This document shows positions 31,127 to 43,038 of a DNA stretch of 64,000 nt, piece after piece. This DNA comes from Apiosordaria backusii. Its lineage: Eukaryota > Ascomycota > Sordariomycetes > Sordariales > Lasiosphaeriaceae. The translations under genes and the position numbers were made by a program. The notes beneath the pieces were generated by a model. It ran no database searches, was not told the origin of the DNA, and was given only the letters and a program-made list of their open reading frames with translations. Numbering within the stretch: the first letter of the stretch is position 1; every line of letters starts with the position of its first letter. The DNA lies in assembly GCA_030549205.1 (NCBI GenBank), contig JAUKTV010000004.1:682001-746000 (forward strand), written 5' to 3'.

Positions 31127-34100
31127 ATGACTCTCGATCCCTTCATACCTATCGCCCCGGCCAAGCTAAAAGTGCTGGTGCTGCCCATCGGCCACATCAA
31201 ACGGGAGCGCTTCACCGCCTTCATCGACCGCCTCAATGCCGAACAGATCGTCTACCTCCGGGACGTCACGCCCGATGGCCGTCCTCACAGAAGTAGGCGC
31301 ATCTTTCTTGCTTGCGCGTGTGATAGTATAACTCACTGACACTATGTTCTTTCTACCTAGACATGTTCTCGCCGCTGGCCTTCCCAGGGGGCGCAATGTT
31401 CTACGAGCTCATGACCCACCAGCCCTCCCCCTCCCACCTCGCCCTCTCCCCCTTTGACCTCTGGCGCGAACAACTGGCCGTAATCGCCGTGGCCGACGGA
31501 ACCGAACTCCCCAAGAACGTCTTTAACAAGAGACACTCCGGTGCCGGCGGGCGAACAGTAGAAGAAACCAACATCCGAACCCTCTACCAAGACCTCGAGA
31601 ACCTCCGAGATCAATACCCCAAAATGCTCGCCCACCAAGTACTCATCTTTGACTACCTCCCCGCCAAAGAAAATCCCATCCCCATCCCCGAAGGGATCAT
31701 CACCATTCCCCCACCCGACCAACTGAAGCGCACCACCATCAAAACAGTCTTGTGCGACATCTCAGCTATCATCCTGGCGGAGATGACCACCCTGGCCAAG
31801 TCTTTCGAGGGGATGTCACACATTGACTCTCCGGGTGTCCACACCTCGGCTGTTCACGAGAGGATAAACGGTTTAGCCGGGCAAGACGGGATGGCTAGGA
31901 GAAACTCGCAGTACACCCTACCCGGAAGCCGTTCGGTTTCTGCTACAGGCCTAGCGGACAGGGGTCACGTCCGCATGTCGATGCCTCCTGTCCCGTCGTC
32001 CAAAACGGGGAGTTTTGGCGGGTCGAGCAGTTCCACGCCCGCGGCGAGACCTACGACGCCGATAAGCGGTAACAAGCCTCTTCCCAACCCGCCGTTGTAC
32101 ACATTTGACAACATTATAGGGCCTGCCTCTTCTTCGGAGCAGACGCTAGCAAGGTCAGACACGACGGATAGTTTTAGTAGCCAAAGCCAGCAGCAGGACA
32201 GGGTTTCTGTGCAAGGGTTTGGATCGGGGGGGATGGACGCGAGGATGAGGAGTAAATCGAGGTGTAGGATTCAGGTCGTGATTGGGAGTTTGTATCTACA
32301 GTCTGGGCTGTGGAGTAATGCGCTGAAGGAACTGACCGAGGCGGCGACGGTGGCGAAATCGATTAATGATCATGTTTGGCATGGGAAGGCGCTGGAGCTT
32401 TGTCTGGTTTGTTTGCTGTTGTTGGGTTGGGCGGGGATCGAGTTTGCGATTCCGAGTGTGCTGTTGCCGCCGAGTGAGAAGGGGAGTGGGATTGCGCAGC
32501 AGATTCAGGAGGCGGAGCAAAAAGACCCGAAGCAGGAGAAGTGGCTGAGGCATTTGCAGTGTTATATGCCGGAGCTGGTGGAGAGGATATTGGGGTTGTA
32601 TTCGAGGTTGACGGCGGAGCATTTGCCGCCTGTGCCGTGGAGTGAGGTGGTGGTGAGGTTTTGTAGGATGTTGACGGCGTTGCATTTGGCGGGGGGAGGT
32701 TGGGGGAGGAGAGTTTGGGGATGATGGTGATGGGGGGGGATTTAAAGGGGGAGGGGGGAAAGCAGTTGACGACGAGCCCGAGGTTTACAATTGCGCCGAC
32801 GAGGACGGTGATTGTGCAGATGTTGTTTAGGGCTTTTCCGGCGAGCGCGTCGGAGTTGTTGATGACGGTGGATAGGGTGACGATACTGAGTGGGATTGCG
32901 AGTGTGCTTGGGCAACTGGGGTTTCAGAGGAAGAAGGCGATGGTGGTGAGGGAGTTGGTGTCGGTTTTGATTGGGGGGTTGGTGGAGGCTAGGACGAGGG
33001 GGGCGGCGGATGTGGGTATTCACCCTGCTGCTGGGTTGGTTGGGTTGAATGGGATGAATGGGCAGAGTGGTGCTAGTGGTGCTGGGGCGCTGGATCTGGC
33101 GGAGGGGGATATTGAATATGGCATTGAGTCGTTTTTGGGGGTGTTGCTCAAGACGTATGGGATTGTGGGGGATGTTGGGAGGGCTGGCAAGTCTCGCGAG
33201 AGCATGACGGTGACGGTGACGGACGATAATGAAAAGACAACGACAAAAGATACCAGAGACACGGACCAAGAGGTTGTGGCGAGGATTCAACGGCAGTCTG
33301 CGGCGAGATTCTTTGGCATGCAAAATGTCAAGCTCAATATCCTCAGATCGTGCATCAACTTCAGCGAGGCCTTGCCAGACTTTGCCGGAGTGCTGAAATA
33401 TTCAAGCGATCTCCTACGGACAGCTGGAAGTGGAATTGCACCTGGTCCGCGGAGGGAAGATGCTTATCCTGCCATCTCACGGGAGGAACAGGTCCGTCTG
33501 ACCACCAATATTCTCAAAACATCGAACTTGTCCAAGCGTATGGGCATTGGCGAACTCGCGGCTGAGTACTGGGATGAGTTTCTACTCAGAGGGATAAGGC
33601 TGGAGCCGTTGCCTGTCACCAGGACGCCAGTTGCGCATGCGAAAACAGTTTTGCCTGGAGCGACTACGGCTCGGGCTTCGCAAGATGTGGATCCATTCAT
33701 CTACAACCCCTTTCTAAAGCGGCCTGATACTGCTACGGTTGAGTCGACTCTGGTGGCTGGTGAGCCAGCGACCTTCCGGCTTACCCTCCAAAACCCATTT
33801 GAAATGGAGGTGGATATTGAAAGTATCCGGCTAGACACGGAAGGAGCCGAGTTTGAATCAGGTGTTGAGCACACTGTTATCGGACCCTACCGAACACAGA
33901 TTTTGAGAATATCCGGCACACCGAAAGCTGCTGGCGCGGTCAAGATCACGGGTGCGGTTATTAAAGTACGGGGCTGCCGAGAAAGGCGGTTCCCCATCTT
34001 TGTTGAGCCATGGGCGCCTGATAATGAAGCAAAAACCAAGGCTTCTGGGCTAGCTGCCCTGGAAGCCAACACTGTTACCGTGTCACCTGCCGTCGAGCGT

Positions 34101-35594
34101 CTCAAGCCCTACAATTTTGACCTCAAAGTTATCTCTCCACAGCCTACTGTGGTAGTGAAATCGTCTACCCTCCCCCAGTCCTCGGTTATGATCCTGGAAG
34201 GAGAGCGGCAGCGGTTCTCAGTCACATTGCAAAACCTATCCCCCGACACCCCGGTTGATTTTCTCTTGTTTTCCTTCAAGGACTCAACACAAGAGCCCCT
34301 TCAAACGGCGCTCAACAGCCGCGATGCCACGGCTACCGAACTCTACGAATATGAGCTCATCCTGGCTAAGAAACAGGCGCTCCGTCTTCGCAACCGTGAC
34401 CGCAACGACCGCTTCATTGCCCCTGGTGAAACAGCCACCTTTGACTTTGAGATCCTGGGCAAACCCGGTCTCACGAACGGCATCATTCAAGTGGACTACG
34501 CCCACCTGGGTGTTCCTCCCGATGAAATCGCCGAGCAGTTCTACACCCGCCAGGTCTCCATGGAACTGACCGTGACAGTCAACGCCAGCATCGACATCAG
34601 CCGCGTCGACGTCATCCCCCTAAACAGCAGCATCCCGGAATCCCTCTGGACGAAATCATCTGAAAACGACGCCCAGCTCCTCACGCCAGAAACTCACTGC
34701 CTCCTCCTTTTGGATCTTCGCAACTCTTGGCCAAGCCAAATGACAGTTGAACTCTCCTCCGGCTCTTCTGATGAAAACGATGATTCCTCAGTCATAAAAA
34801 TAGAAGAACACATCCTGCCCGGTAACACCACCCGCCTAGTCCTCCCCATCAAAAGAGTCTACCTCGAAGACCCCCACGCTTTTATTCCTGCGTTGAACCC
34901 CTCCCGCCAGAGACAATTCGTCGTGTCAACCAAAATCTCCCCCGAGGCGGAAAGAGCAACGAGAGAAGCGTTTTGGTACAGGGAAAAAATCCTTGACAAC
35001 CTCAAAGGGACATGGAAAACCTTTACCGGTAAGACCCGACAGGGGGAGATCTCCTTCCGGTCGATCAGGTTCAATTCCAAAATGGTCGAGGTGATCAAAA
35101 TCGACGAGCTCGATATTGACATTTCTGTCTCCCCCGAACAAGGCAGCAGCAGCAGCGGCAAGGGGGGGTTGTATGTCGACGAGTTCTTGGAACTGAAAGT
35201 GAAAGTGACGAATAGGAGTAATCGGCCGGTGCTGCCTTTGCTGAGGTTGATGCCGGTGTTGTGTCACAGACCGTTTAATGTCTCGTTGGATTTTACGAGG
35301 AAGATGGCAAAGTTTGCGTGGAATGGGAACTTGCAGTTTCCGCTGCCGAGGTTGGAGGGGGGAGGGGGGACGGTGGAGGTGAGGACGGGGGTTACGGTGT
35401 TGTGTAGGGGGGAGTTTGAGATTGGGGGGTCGGTGGAGGAGGTGAGTCCGTATGTGCCGGATGAGGAGGGGGGTAAGGAAGAAGGAAAGGTGGAAGACTT
35501 TGGGTTGTTGATCGGTGGGGGGAGGAGGAAGGAGAGGAAGGTCTGGCATGCTAGACGGGGGTGTAGGGTTGTGGTGAGGGATCGGCCGGAGTGA
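31127..35594 (+). CDS. trs120: TRAPPII complex subunit TRS120 (apparent frameshift)
   Basis: Exon 1 (31127-31292) joins exon 2 (31361-35594) through HR|NMFSPLAFPGG. One added base is needed in a G run at 32691-32696 (or 32702-32706) to carry the frame from LTALHLAGG into LGEESLGMMVMGG; then the protein is 1,466 residues. The start (MTLDPFIPIAPAKLKVLVLP, then DRLNAEQIVYLRDVTPDG) and the later Ig-like/ASPM-type beta segments (PATFRLTLQNPFEMEVDIES; GERQRFSVTLQNLSPDTPVD) fit TRS120/TRAPPC9. TRAPPII activates the Rab11-type GTPase Ypt31/32 at the late Golgi. A Ser/Pro-rich insert sits near residues 230-360. The family call rests on the two ends and the overall length; the middle break is probably a base-calling gap. 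Confidence 0.88.
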
Positions 35595-36056
35595 GTGAGA
35601 ATGGGGACAGTGGACAGTACAGGAAAAGGGGTGTAAATATGGTTAGAAAAGGGGATAGAAAGGGATGGGTGTGGTGTGGATAGTATATATAATAATGTTC
35701 AATATCAACACAACTCGCCGGGAGACAATACCATATAAAAAGACTGATTGTGTTGTGAAAGTCAGTCAAGTTGTAATTAATTGTACCATTTCACAGCCAC
35801 TTTTTACTTTACCCCTGAATCCACTAGGGTGTGTCTTTCCTTTCCTGTGCAATGCAGTCTATGCTGAAGAGTTGGTACTCTCTGTCCCCCCGTTTGGGTA
35901 ACCAATCTCGTATATTCATAAACCCAACCCATTTGTTTCCCCAAACGCCTTACGCCTTGCTTTCCCAAATCCAACCCACCATCACCACCACCACCACCAC
36001 CACCATTACCACCCAATACCCAAGATTATATTATACAATTAAAACCCACCCACCCA
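35595..36056. other. Convergent intergenic region
   Basis: Between TRS120 (plus) and the CxxC protein (minus). A CAC/ACC-rich stretch lies at about 35975-36010. No gene is seen. Confidence 0.5.
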
Positions 36057-37383
36057 TCACATAACCACACAACTCGACCTCACCCCCTCAGGAACCACAT
36101 CCGCCACGCTCGGCAGCCCCATCGCAGCATGATACCACTCCAAATGCTCCCTAAACTCCTCCACAGTCCCAAACCCCTTGTCATCCTGCACATACCTCAT
36201 CTCCCCCGAATCCTCCCCCTCGTCCAAGTAGGTATCCTCCTCACAATACGGACATATAATCCCCGCCTGCCACTCCCCCGGTTCGGGCGGCATGTGGTTC
36301 GCTATCGCCAGCGGAGCAAAGACTATTGTTTTCGGCTCGTTGGCCGTGCAGGACAACCCGGACGCTTGCCAGTGGGGATAGCCGGCGTTTTTGGTTAGGG
36401 GGTTATATTCCGGGGATAGTGGGTCTGGTGGGGGAGCTGGAAGGGTGGAGCGGACGGAGGGCATGGAACGTAAATCGGGCCAGACTAGATACCCGTTGCA
36501 AAAGTCGCAGATGAAGGCTGCGTCGTTGAAGGGGGATTCGGAGGGGTTGCCCGAGTTGAGGCGTTGGAAGCGGCCGATGGAGTTGCATTTTGGGACGAGG
36601 GATTCGAGGGAGGGGGGGTGGCGGAGGGGGGGTGGGTTGGGGAGACTAGCGTTGCTATCGGGGGAGGTGGGGGATTGGATATGTTGGTCTTGTGGTGGTG
36701 GTGGTTGGTGGTGGTGGTGGTGTTGTTGCTGTTGCCATGGGGGTAGGGCTTCTCGTTCTTTTTGACGGCGTAGACGCTCGGCTTCGTTTCGTTTTTGGAG
36801 ACGGTAGACTTGTGTTGCGCCGAGACAGCGGGGGGTGGACTGTTCGGCGATGAGGGAGATTCGACGGGCGGCGCGGCATTGGGCGCGGTGAAGTTCTTTT
36901 CGGAGGGAGGAGGTGTCGCGTGCCCATATTGGGTTTATGGGACCGCCCTGGCGCGCCCAGGATTTGAGGTTTTCGTAGTGTTCTTGGAATTGGGCGAGGA
37001 GGAGACGGAGTTCGCTGAGGGATTCGGCTGGTTGGGGGAATGTTAGTCAGGGTGTTGCTCAGGAGAATAAGGGGAGGGGAAATGGACCAACCTATCCTGT
37101 CGTTTTCGTAGTAGAACTGCCCGCGCACGAGCTGTCCCATCTCTTGGAAGTCCTTCTTTGCTTCGTCCAGTGCCTCCTCCAACGCGCGTGTTTGCTCGAA
37201 CTCGTCTGGACCCCAATGGCGCTTGTCTGCGAACATGAATAGGCGCAGTGCATCTGTTAGACATGTGCCAATGGCTGCCAGAAGAGACCCGACTGTGTCT
37301 GAGCTTGCCCCTCCAATGCGCTCGCCATTATAACCACTGACAACACTGCTCTTACGGCTGCCGGCGGCGGCAGCGCTACTCAT
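36057..37383 (-). CDS. Unrecognised protein with CxxC zinc-binding-like motifs (420 aa)
   Basis: Two exons (37383-37092, 37027-36057; intron GTTGGT..AACCAG) encode 420 residues. The frame upstream of the first ATG is open but has no ATG, so 37383 is chosen. Helical N-terminal half: SSDTVGSLLAAIGTCLTDAL, then DEFEQTRALEEALDEAKKDF, ESLSELRLLLAQFQEHYENL and QVYRLQKRNEAERLRRQKE. A Gln/His/Pro-rich linker (QQQQHHHHHQPPPPQ) follows. The C-terminal half has CDFCNGYLVW and CPYCEEDTY with a later HLEWYH, spaced like two zinc fingers (inference). No enzyme motif is seen. The coding frame is long and unbroken and the codons look normal, so it is a real gene of unknown role. Confidence 0.8.
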
Positions 37384-38834
37384 CTCTTGCTCTCCCGATC
37401 GTTCGTCCACTTCCACTTCCACCCTTTGCGCCGGTCGACCTGAGATGTTCAACGGATATTATGTTGAGGGGTGTCACAGGCCGGGACTTGCAACTTTGGT
37501 TGCGCCTGTGGGTCGCAATGGGTTCGGTACCTGTCAGTGCTTTGCCGAATGGGATTGGGCCGTGGTGTAAGAGGGAATTCTCCGGGGGATTGGTCTCGTT
37601 GGACAGTCGCTGTTGGGTCTCCAAAGGTGAGCCGTATGCCGTGCTTTGACTAGTCCCTCCAAAACAACAGATCTCTTTCTGTTCTCTTCCACGGGGTCTT
37701 GGTGTCTTGTCCAGCGCGCGCCGGGTGCTGGGGATGATGTCGATTTATGGGGTCTCTGCGGAGGGTCCTTCTGGGGGGGTTAAGGTTCGCTTGGCAGCGG
37801 GCACCAGCAGGGAAGCTGCCGCTTAGTTTGGCGGCCTCGGACGCTAAGATAAGCGATAAGATTCGTGAGGGAGATGGCGGGGTCGTGTTTTCTCGTGTCG
37901 TGTTAAAGTGGATTTTACTGTTCCAGGATGTCAAACAAGGAGTGGACATGGAGATCTTTATGAAGACATGCTGGCCGTCTCCGCCGGATCCAGAGCTGAC
38001 TGCTACTTGGGGGTGGTTCCTCGCTGCAAGCACCTAGCCCAACCGTATGCATAAAGCAACCGCCATCACAGGGCCAACTGCACCTGTCGTTGGACAGGAT
38101 GCTAAAGACAGGTGCTTACTGCAGTACGGCCATTAGCATTGTCCAATTGAAGGACGAACGGGCTACGACCCGAACAGTGACCCTCTTTGAACCCCTCGCT
38201 GTGCCGTAGCTGGGGCCGATCAGCAACCTCAGCCCTACAGGTCCGGGATTGATATATCCGTTACAGTATGGTGCATCGAAGCATTTATTTCCAGTCTCAG
38301 GTACCTGAAATAGTTTCGGCTCTTTCGTAACATCTCATCCGTCCGAGTTTGTCATCTCGGGCGAAAGCGGAGGGGATAATTGAATCACAGCGAAAACTGG
38401 GTTAGGGTTATGTGTACAAGATCCGGGCCCAGACCGGAGTATTTTCCTTGTGACAAACAAAAAGAAAAAAAAGGGAAGGTCCCATTGATGAGTTCAAACT
38501 TTTCAGATCTCTTATAGATCTTGCCACCTGCGCGTTTATCTTGATATTATTTCTGATAAGGATTGCTTTTCCACTGTCCCTGCAATATGACTTTATAATT
38601 ATATTTTCTTCTTTGCGGATCTGGGTAAGGTTTGATGCAACGAGACAATACATCACTTCGGATTCGGATCATTCTCTTGCCATTCTTTCGCTGCGCAACC
38701 TTCGGCGGTTTATGAGCGGCTAAACCCGGCCCTTTGGTGTCAGTCACCCATTGGAGGGAACACAATATCAAGACAATTCCGAGACACAAAAGTTCGATAT
38801 AAGAGAGATATAAGAGGAGGAAAAAACAGTGAAA
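37384..38834. promoter_or_regulatory. Divergent promoter region, CxxC protein / aminodeoxychorismate synthase
   Basis: 1.45 kb between divergent starts. It holds a double TTAGGG motif at 38399-38410 and an AT-richer stretch near 38540-38660. No RNA gene is seen. Confidence 0.4.
38399..38410 (+). promoter_or_regulatory. GGGTTAGGGTTA motif (telomere-repeat-like)
   Basis: The 12-base motif is about 425 bases upstream of the aminodeoxychorismate synthase ATG. The same 12 bases recur at 57738-57749. In fungi such interstitial TTAGGG elements can bind Tbf1/Teb1-type Myb factors; binding here is inference. Confidence 0.45.
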
Positions 38835-41447
38835 ATGCGACAGGGTCAAACACCACGAAAGCGGATTCTTTTCTTGGACGCCTACGACTCATTTTCCAAC
38901 AACATCACATCCTTGCTGCAGACACTCCTGGACGTTGAGGTTTCCATTCTGCATATCGACTCGCCTTTGCTTTTCCCTTCTGGACTCAATTCGACACCAG
39001 ATGAAGAGGCGAACTCTAGGTTTGTGAAGGAGCTCGCCAGATATGATGCAGTCGTTTGCGGACCGGGTCCTGGCAACCCAGGAAATGAGCGGGATGTTGG
39101 TATCATGAGGTTTATCTGGGGCTTGCAAGACGCCAATGTTCTCCCTGTGCTAGGAATTTGCCTTGGGTTCCAAAGTCTGGTTGGATCTTGCCAGGGGGGT
39201 AAAGTGAAAAGACTCAGAAGGGGTTTGCATGGGATGGTCAGGACGATTATCCACCGTCTGGATTCGAGTGAGCCAGTGGAGGGTGACATTTTTGCTGGGG
39301 TGAACGAGTTCAAAGCAACGCTGTATCACAGCCTGTGTGGCGATGTTGGACAGGAAGGCATTGAAGAGCAAACGTGGGAGGAGATGAGGTGGCAGCCTCT
39401 GGATGGTTGCCCTGAGTTAGCACCGTTGGCCTGGGTGGAGGAGCAACGTGAAGAGGGCGAGGGCCTTGAAGCTGGCAAAGAAAGAATTCTGATGGCTGTT
39501 AAACACAGGACGAAGCCATTTTGGGGTGTGCAATACCATCCCGAGTCTGTGTGCACAGAAGAGGAGGGCAACAAGGTCATTGTTAACTGGTTTCACGAGG
39601 CACTCAGGTGGAACAAAGAACATGGAAGGGCACCAGTGATAGATGGGCACAACCTGGCAGAGGCCGCGATCAAGCCGAGTCTCCTGTCTCAGCTTACCCC
39701 AGCAGAGGAACCCAGGGCTTCAGGGCAGTGGTGGGAGAAGTTTGAGGCCGATCCAGTTCTGCACTCTGTCTCCGTGCCATTGCCTCGTGGCATCCAGGTC
39801 CCGGACATCGTGGAGGCAGTTGACTCCGAAGGATCAGAACGTATCATCCTCGACTCAGCCAATGCAGCACCTGCCACCTCAAGGGCCGATGTACGCGGTA
39901 GGTACAGCATCATTGCAGCCGGGCTAGATGAGGCCTTGCGTCTCGAATACCATACCGGGGACGACTATGCAACTACTAAGCTGAGGAGCGTCGGTGGGTT
40001 GCCAGTCAATCTGTCACAGCAGGTCCCAATCGCCCGGTATGGCAGTATCTGGACCCTGATTGCAGCATTCCAAGACGCAAGACATGTCGACGTTGAAGGG
40101 CCCGAGACCACCCCCTTTGTTGGAGGTTTTATGGGCTACATCACCTATGAGCAGGGACTTATGGATATTGGTATCTGTCTCGATCATCCTCGTCCACATC
40201 ATCGGCCCGATGTCTGCCTGAGCTGGATCACCAAGAGCATTGTGGTTGATCACCTTGCTGGTGTGATACACATTCAACATCTCCGCTCAAGTGGCTCTGA
40301 GGAGGATACCTGGTTGGAAACGACAACCGGAAAGCTTCTTGCCCTTCAAAGTAACCAAAGGAGATCATCCTTCAACTCAAGGAAAGATATCCAACTTTCC
40401 CAGTCCCTCAAGAAGAGACGGCCATCACGCAGCACGTCCATCCAGACGCCCCTGACCAAGGAGTACGAGGACAAAGTCAGGATATGCCAGGAATACATCG
40501 CTGCCGGAGAGTCATACGAGCTCTGCCTCACTGACCAGACGTCCATCACCCGTCCCATAAGCGACCAGCCCCTCAACGATAGCATCTCCCTCCCTAACCA
40601 CCCTCTATCCCCCACCCAACAAAGAAAACAACGCCGCCGCTCCTCCACCACGGCCCCCACGCCGTCCCTGATCTTACCACCGCCCTCCTCCTGGTCCCTC
40701 TTCAAACTCCTCCGCACCCGCCAACCCGCCCCTTTCGCCTCCTACCTCCGCCTCGGCGCCGCAACCCTCGTCTCCGCCTCCCCCGAGCGCTTCCTCACAT
40801 ACGACCGCTCCGGCAAATGCAGCATGCGTCCCATGAAGGGCACCGTCCGCAAGTCCGAAGCCGTCTCCACCCTCGCCCAAGCCGAGCAAATCCTCCACGT
40901 CCCCAAAGAAGAAGCCGAAAACCTCATGATCGTCGACCTCGTCAGACATGACCTCCACGGAATCTGCGGAGCGGGGAATGTAACGGTGAAAGACCTGCTC
41001 AAAGTGGAGGAGTACCAAAGTGTCTTTCAGATGATTACCGTTGTGGAAGGGCAGCTGCCTGATAAATCTAGAGGGAAATATACAGGGTTGGATGCGTTAG
41101 CGGCGAGTTTACCCCCCGGTAGCATGACCGGTGCACCGAAGAAGAGGTCCTGTGAGATACTAAAGGAGATTGAGGGGCATAAAGAGAGGAGTTTGTATTC
41201 GGGTGTGGTGGGGTATCATTGTGCTACTGGTAGAGGGGATTGGAGCGTGACGATTAGGAGTTTGTTTAGGTGGGATGATGAGCAGGTTACTGTTAAGGTT
41301 GAGGGGGCGCAAGAGGAGGAGAGGCATGAGGTTTGGCGGATTGGGGCGGGGGGTGCGGTGACGATTTTGAGCACGGCTGATGGGGAGAGGGAGGAGATGT
41401 TTACCAAACTGGCGGGGCCTTTGAGGGTTTTTGGGGAGGCTTGTTAA
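38835..41447 (+). CDS. abz1: Aminodeoxychorismate synthase (fused PabA-PabB)
   Basis: One intron-free frame of 870 residues from the ATG at 38835 (an in-frame GTG at 38829 is ignored). The N-terminal glutamine amidotransferase (about 1-265) shows CGPGPGNPGN, the nucleophile Cys in LGICLGFQSL, and the His-Glu pair in QYHPESVCTEE. The C-terminal chorismate-binding part has FMGYITYEQGL, SYELCLTDQT, ASPERFLTYD, MRPMKGTVRKSE, DLVRHDLHG, LPPGSMTGAPKKRS and YSGVVGYH. Together they make 4-amino-4-deoxychorismate from chorismate and glutamine, the first step to p-aminobenzoate and folate. A Ser/Arg/Pro-rich insert (about residues 575-620) separates conserved blocks of the PabB half. The fusion is normal for fungi. 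Confidence 0.97.
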   Translation: MRQGQTPRKRILFLDAYDSFSNNITSLLQTLLDVEVSILHIDSPLLFPSGLNSTPDEEANSRFVKELARYDAVVCGPGPGNPGNERDVGIMRFIWGLQDANVLPVLGICLGFQSLVGSCQGGKVKRLRRGLHGMVRTIIHRLDSSEPVEGDIFAGVNEFKATLYHSLCGDVGQEGIEEQTWEEMRWQPLDGCPELAPLAWVEEQREEGEGLEAGKERILMAVKHRTKPFWGVQYHPESVCTEEEGNKVIVNWFHEALRWNKEHGRAPVIDGHNLAEAAIKPSLLSQLTPAEEPRASGQWWEKFEADPVLHSVSVPLPRGIQVPDIVEAVDSEGSERIILDSANAAPATSRADVRGRYSIIAAGLDEALRLEYHTGDDYATTKLRSVGGLPVNLSQQVPIARYGSIWTLIAAFQDARHVDVEGPETTPFVGGFMGYITYEQGLMDIGICLDHPRPHHRPDVCLSWITKSIVVDHLAGVIHIQHLRSSGSEEDTWLETTTGKLLALQSNQRRSSFNSRKDIQLSQSLKKRRPSRSTSIQTPLTKEYEDKVRICQEYIAAGESYELCLTDQTSITRPISDQPLNDSISLPNHPLSPTQQRKQRRRSSTTAPTPSLILPPPSSWSLFKLLRTRQPAPFASYLRLGAATLVSASPERFLTYDRSGKCSMRPMKGTVRKSEAVSTLAQAEQILHVPKEEAENLMIVDLVRHDLHGICGAGNVTVKDLLKVEEYQSVFQMITVVEGQLPDKSRGKYTGLDALAASLPPGSMTGAPKKRSCEILKEIEGHKERSLYSGVVGYHCATGRGDWSVTIRSLFRWDDEQVTVKVEGAQEEERHEVWRIGAGGAVTILSTADGEREEMFTKLAGPLRVFGEAC

Positions 41448-42049
41448 GAGGGAGGTGCGGGGGGTGCATTTAGAATGATGGGATAGGGGATAGATATGCA
41501 TAACAGATCACTCAACGTGTCTGTCAGGAAAAGAGGAATCTGGGTTTCAACATGTGCACATAGGAGCGGGCGTTTGTTTTTGTTTGGAGATCATACAGAT
41601 ATAGACTCAACGATGCAAATTGGGGGTATGAAGACGATGCTTTAACGCATTGGTCCGTGAGATAGGGGAAGTTATTGGGAATAAGATGAGAAGTATGAAT
41701 TATATTCAATCATACAATCCACCTCTCTTCTTGATACGCCTGTTCCAACTTTCCAAAACTAACAACCGAAAAAGCAAAACCCACCACCATTCTGTCGTCC
41801 CTGTCTTCGCTGCCTGCCCCATCCTTCCATGACATAATTGCATACCCTCGGGGGAACGCCGTAATTGTACAAAATCAAATAAAGACAAGCTAAACACCAT
41901 CTTGATAACCCTCCCTAATCCTCATCATGACCATCCAACCCCCTTCCCATCAACCTTCATCCTTTAGCGTTTCCGTACTGACATCATCTCCCACTGAGTC
42001 TTCATTATTCTTCTTCTTCTTCCACCTCATCGTGCGTGTAAGTCCTGAT
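41448..42049. other. Convergent intergenic region
   Basis: Between aminodeoxychorismate synthase (plus) and VPS55 (minus). Nothing supportable is seen. Confidence 0.5.
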
Positions 42050-42439
42050 TTAAAACTCCTGCTCCTCCTGAAAAAACGTCGCAAAGCTCACAATCGTCCC
42101 ATAAATCAACAACCCGCCCACAACGCTCATCACCGCCGCCGCAGTAGTAATAATCCCGCTATGCGCCAGCACCACAGGGAGGGCGATCCCCATCACCACG
42201 AGAAAGCCCGTGCAGAACCGCCCCAGGTCGAGGATGGCAGCCCCGGAAGACTCGACAAAGTCGTCGGGGTTGGCGCAGTGGGAGCATATCCAGTTGGGGA
42301 CGGGGGCGAGGACGTAGGTGGCGACGACGAGGAGGGGGTGGTATTTGGAGTAGAGGGCGCAGGAGAGAATGACGAGGAGGAAGCCGAGGGCGAGGACGAA
42401 GGAGAGGGCTATGATTGTTTTTAGGCCGGCGGTGGGCAT
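42050..42439 (-). CDS. vps55: Vacuolar protein sorting protein VPS55 (LEPROT family)
   Basis: A single exon of 129 residues, the usual length. Four membrane helices are visible: LKTIIALSFVLALGFLLVIL, YHPLLVVATYVLAPVPNW, LGRFCTGFLVVMGIALPVVL and AAAVMSVVGGLLIYGTIVSF. The family signature VPNWICS.C at the end of helix 2 and the final FATFF..E.EF are present. VPS55 acts with Vps68 in endosome-to-vacuole traffic. The gene is divergent from PRE5, 599 bases between starts. Confidence 0.96.
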   Translation of the reverse strand: MPTAGLKTIIALSFVLALGFLLVILSCALYSKYHPLLVVATYVLAPVPNWICSHCANPDDFVESSGAAILDLGRFCTGFLVVMGIALPVVLAHSGIITTAAAVMSVVGGLLIYGTIVSFATFFQEEQEF

Positions 42440-43038
42440 TTTGTCTCGATCGCCTCAGGCGGGGGATATTGATGGGGAGGTTGGGTGGTTTGGGGTGGTG
42501 GGTGGAGGGGAAACGAGTGTGTTTGTTGTTGTGGATATTAATGGAACTGTGTGATTATGGCAGCTGGTTGTAGCTCGACTCGATGTCCCTCGGTGCTGTC
42601 GTGTGCGCGATGATGGGTGGTGCTGGAGATGGTGTTGGAACCTGGAGCTTGTTGCTTGCGTCTTGCTCGCCTGTGACGCCGACGCCGCGGACGGGCTGGC
42701 TGGTCCACCTGTTGAGCGTCAGCCTTGGCGGGCTCCCCTGTGCGGCTGGCAGGCGCTAGTCCGAGATGAGGCTAGCGGTCCATAATCAAGGCCCGTGCCC
42801 GTCCAAAAAGCGGGTACGTACCTCTGCGGCAGGCGACGACGAAGCTAGGAGCTGCCTGGGGAGTTGCTGCTGCTGGGAGCTCAACCATCAACCATTCGCG
42901 CCGCCTTACCACTACAACTTCACCAAACTTCAACCACTATCTCTTCAGCCTAGATACCGAACTTAACAGTGGAAGCTGGTCATTGACACTTGAACAACAC
43001 CTCGGATTGAAGATTACAACAGCAAAGAGGTCGCCACC
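42440..43038. promoter_or_regulatory. Divergent promoter region, VPS55 / PRE5
   Basis: No defined element. The PRE5 start has a strong context (GTCGCCACCATGTT). Confidence 0.4.
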
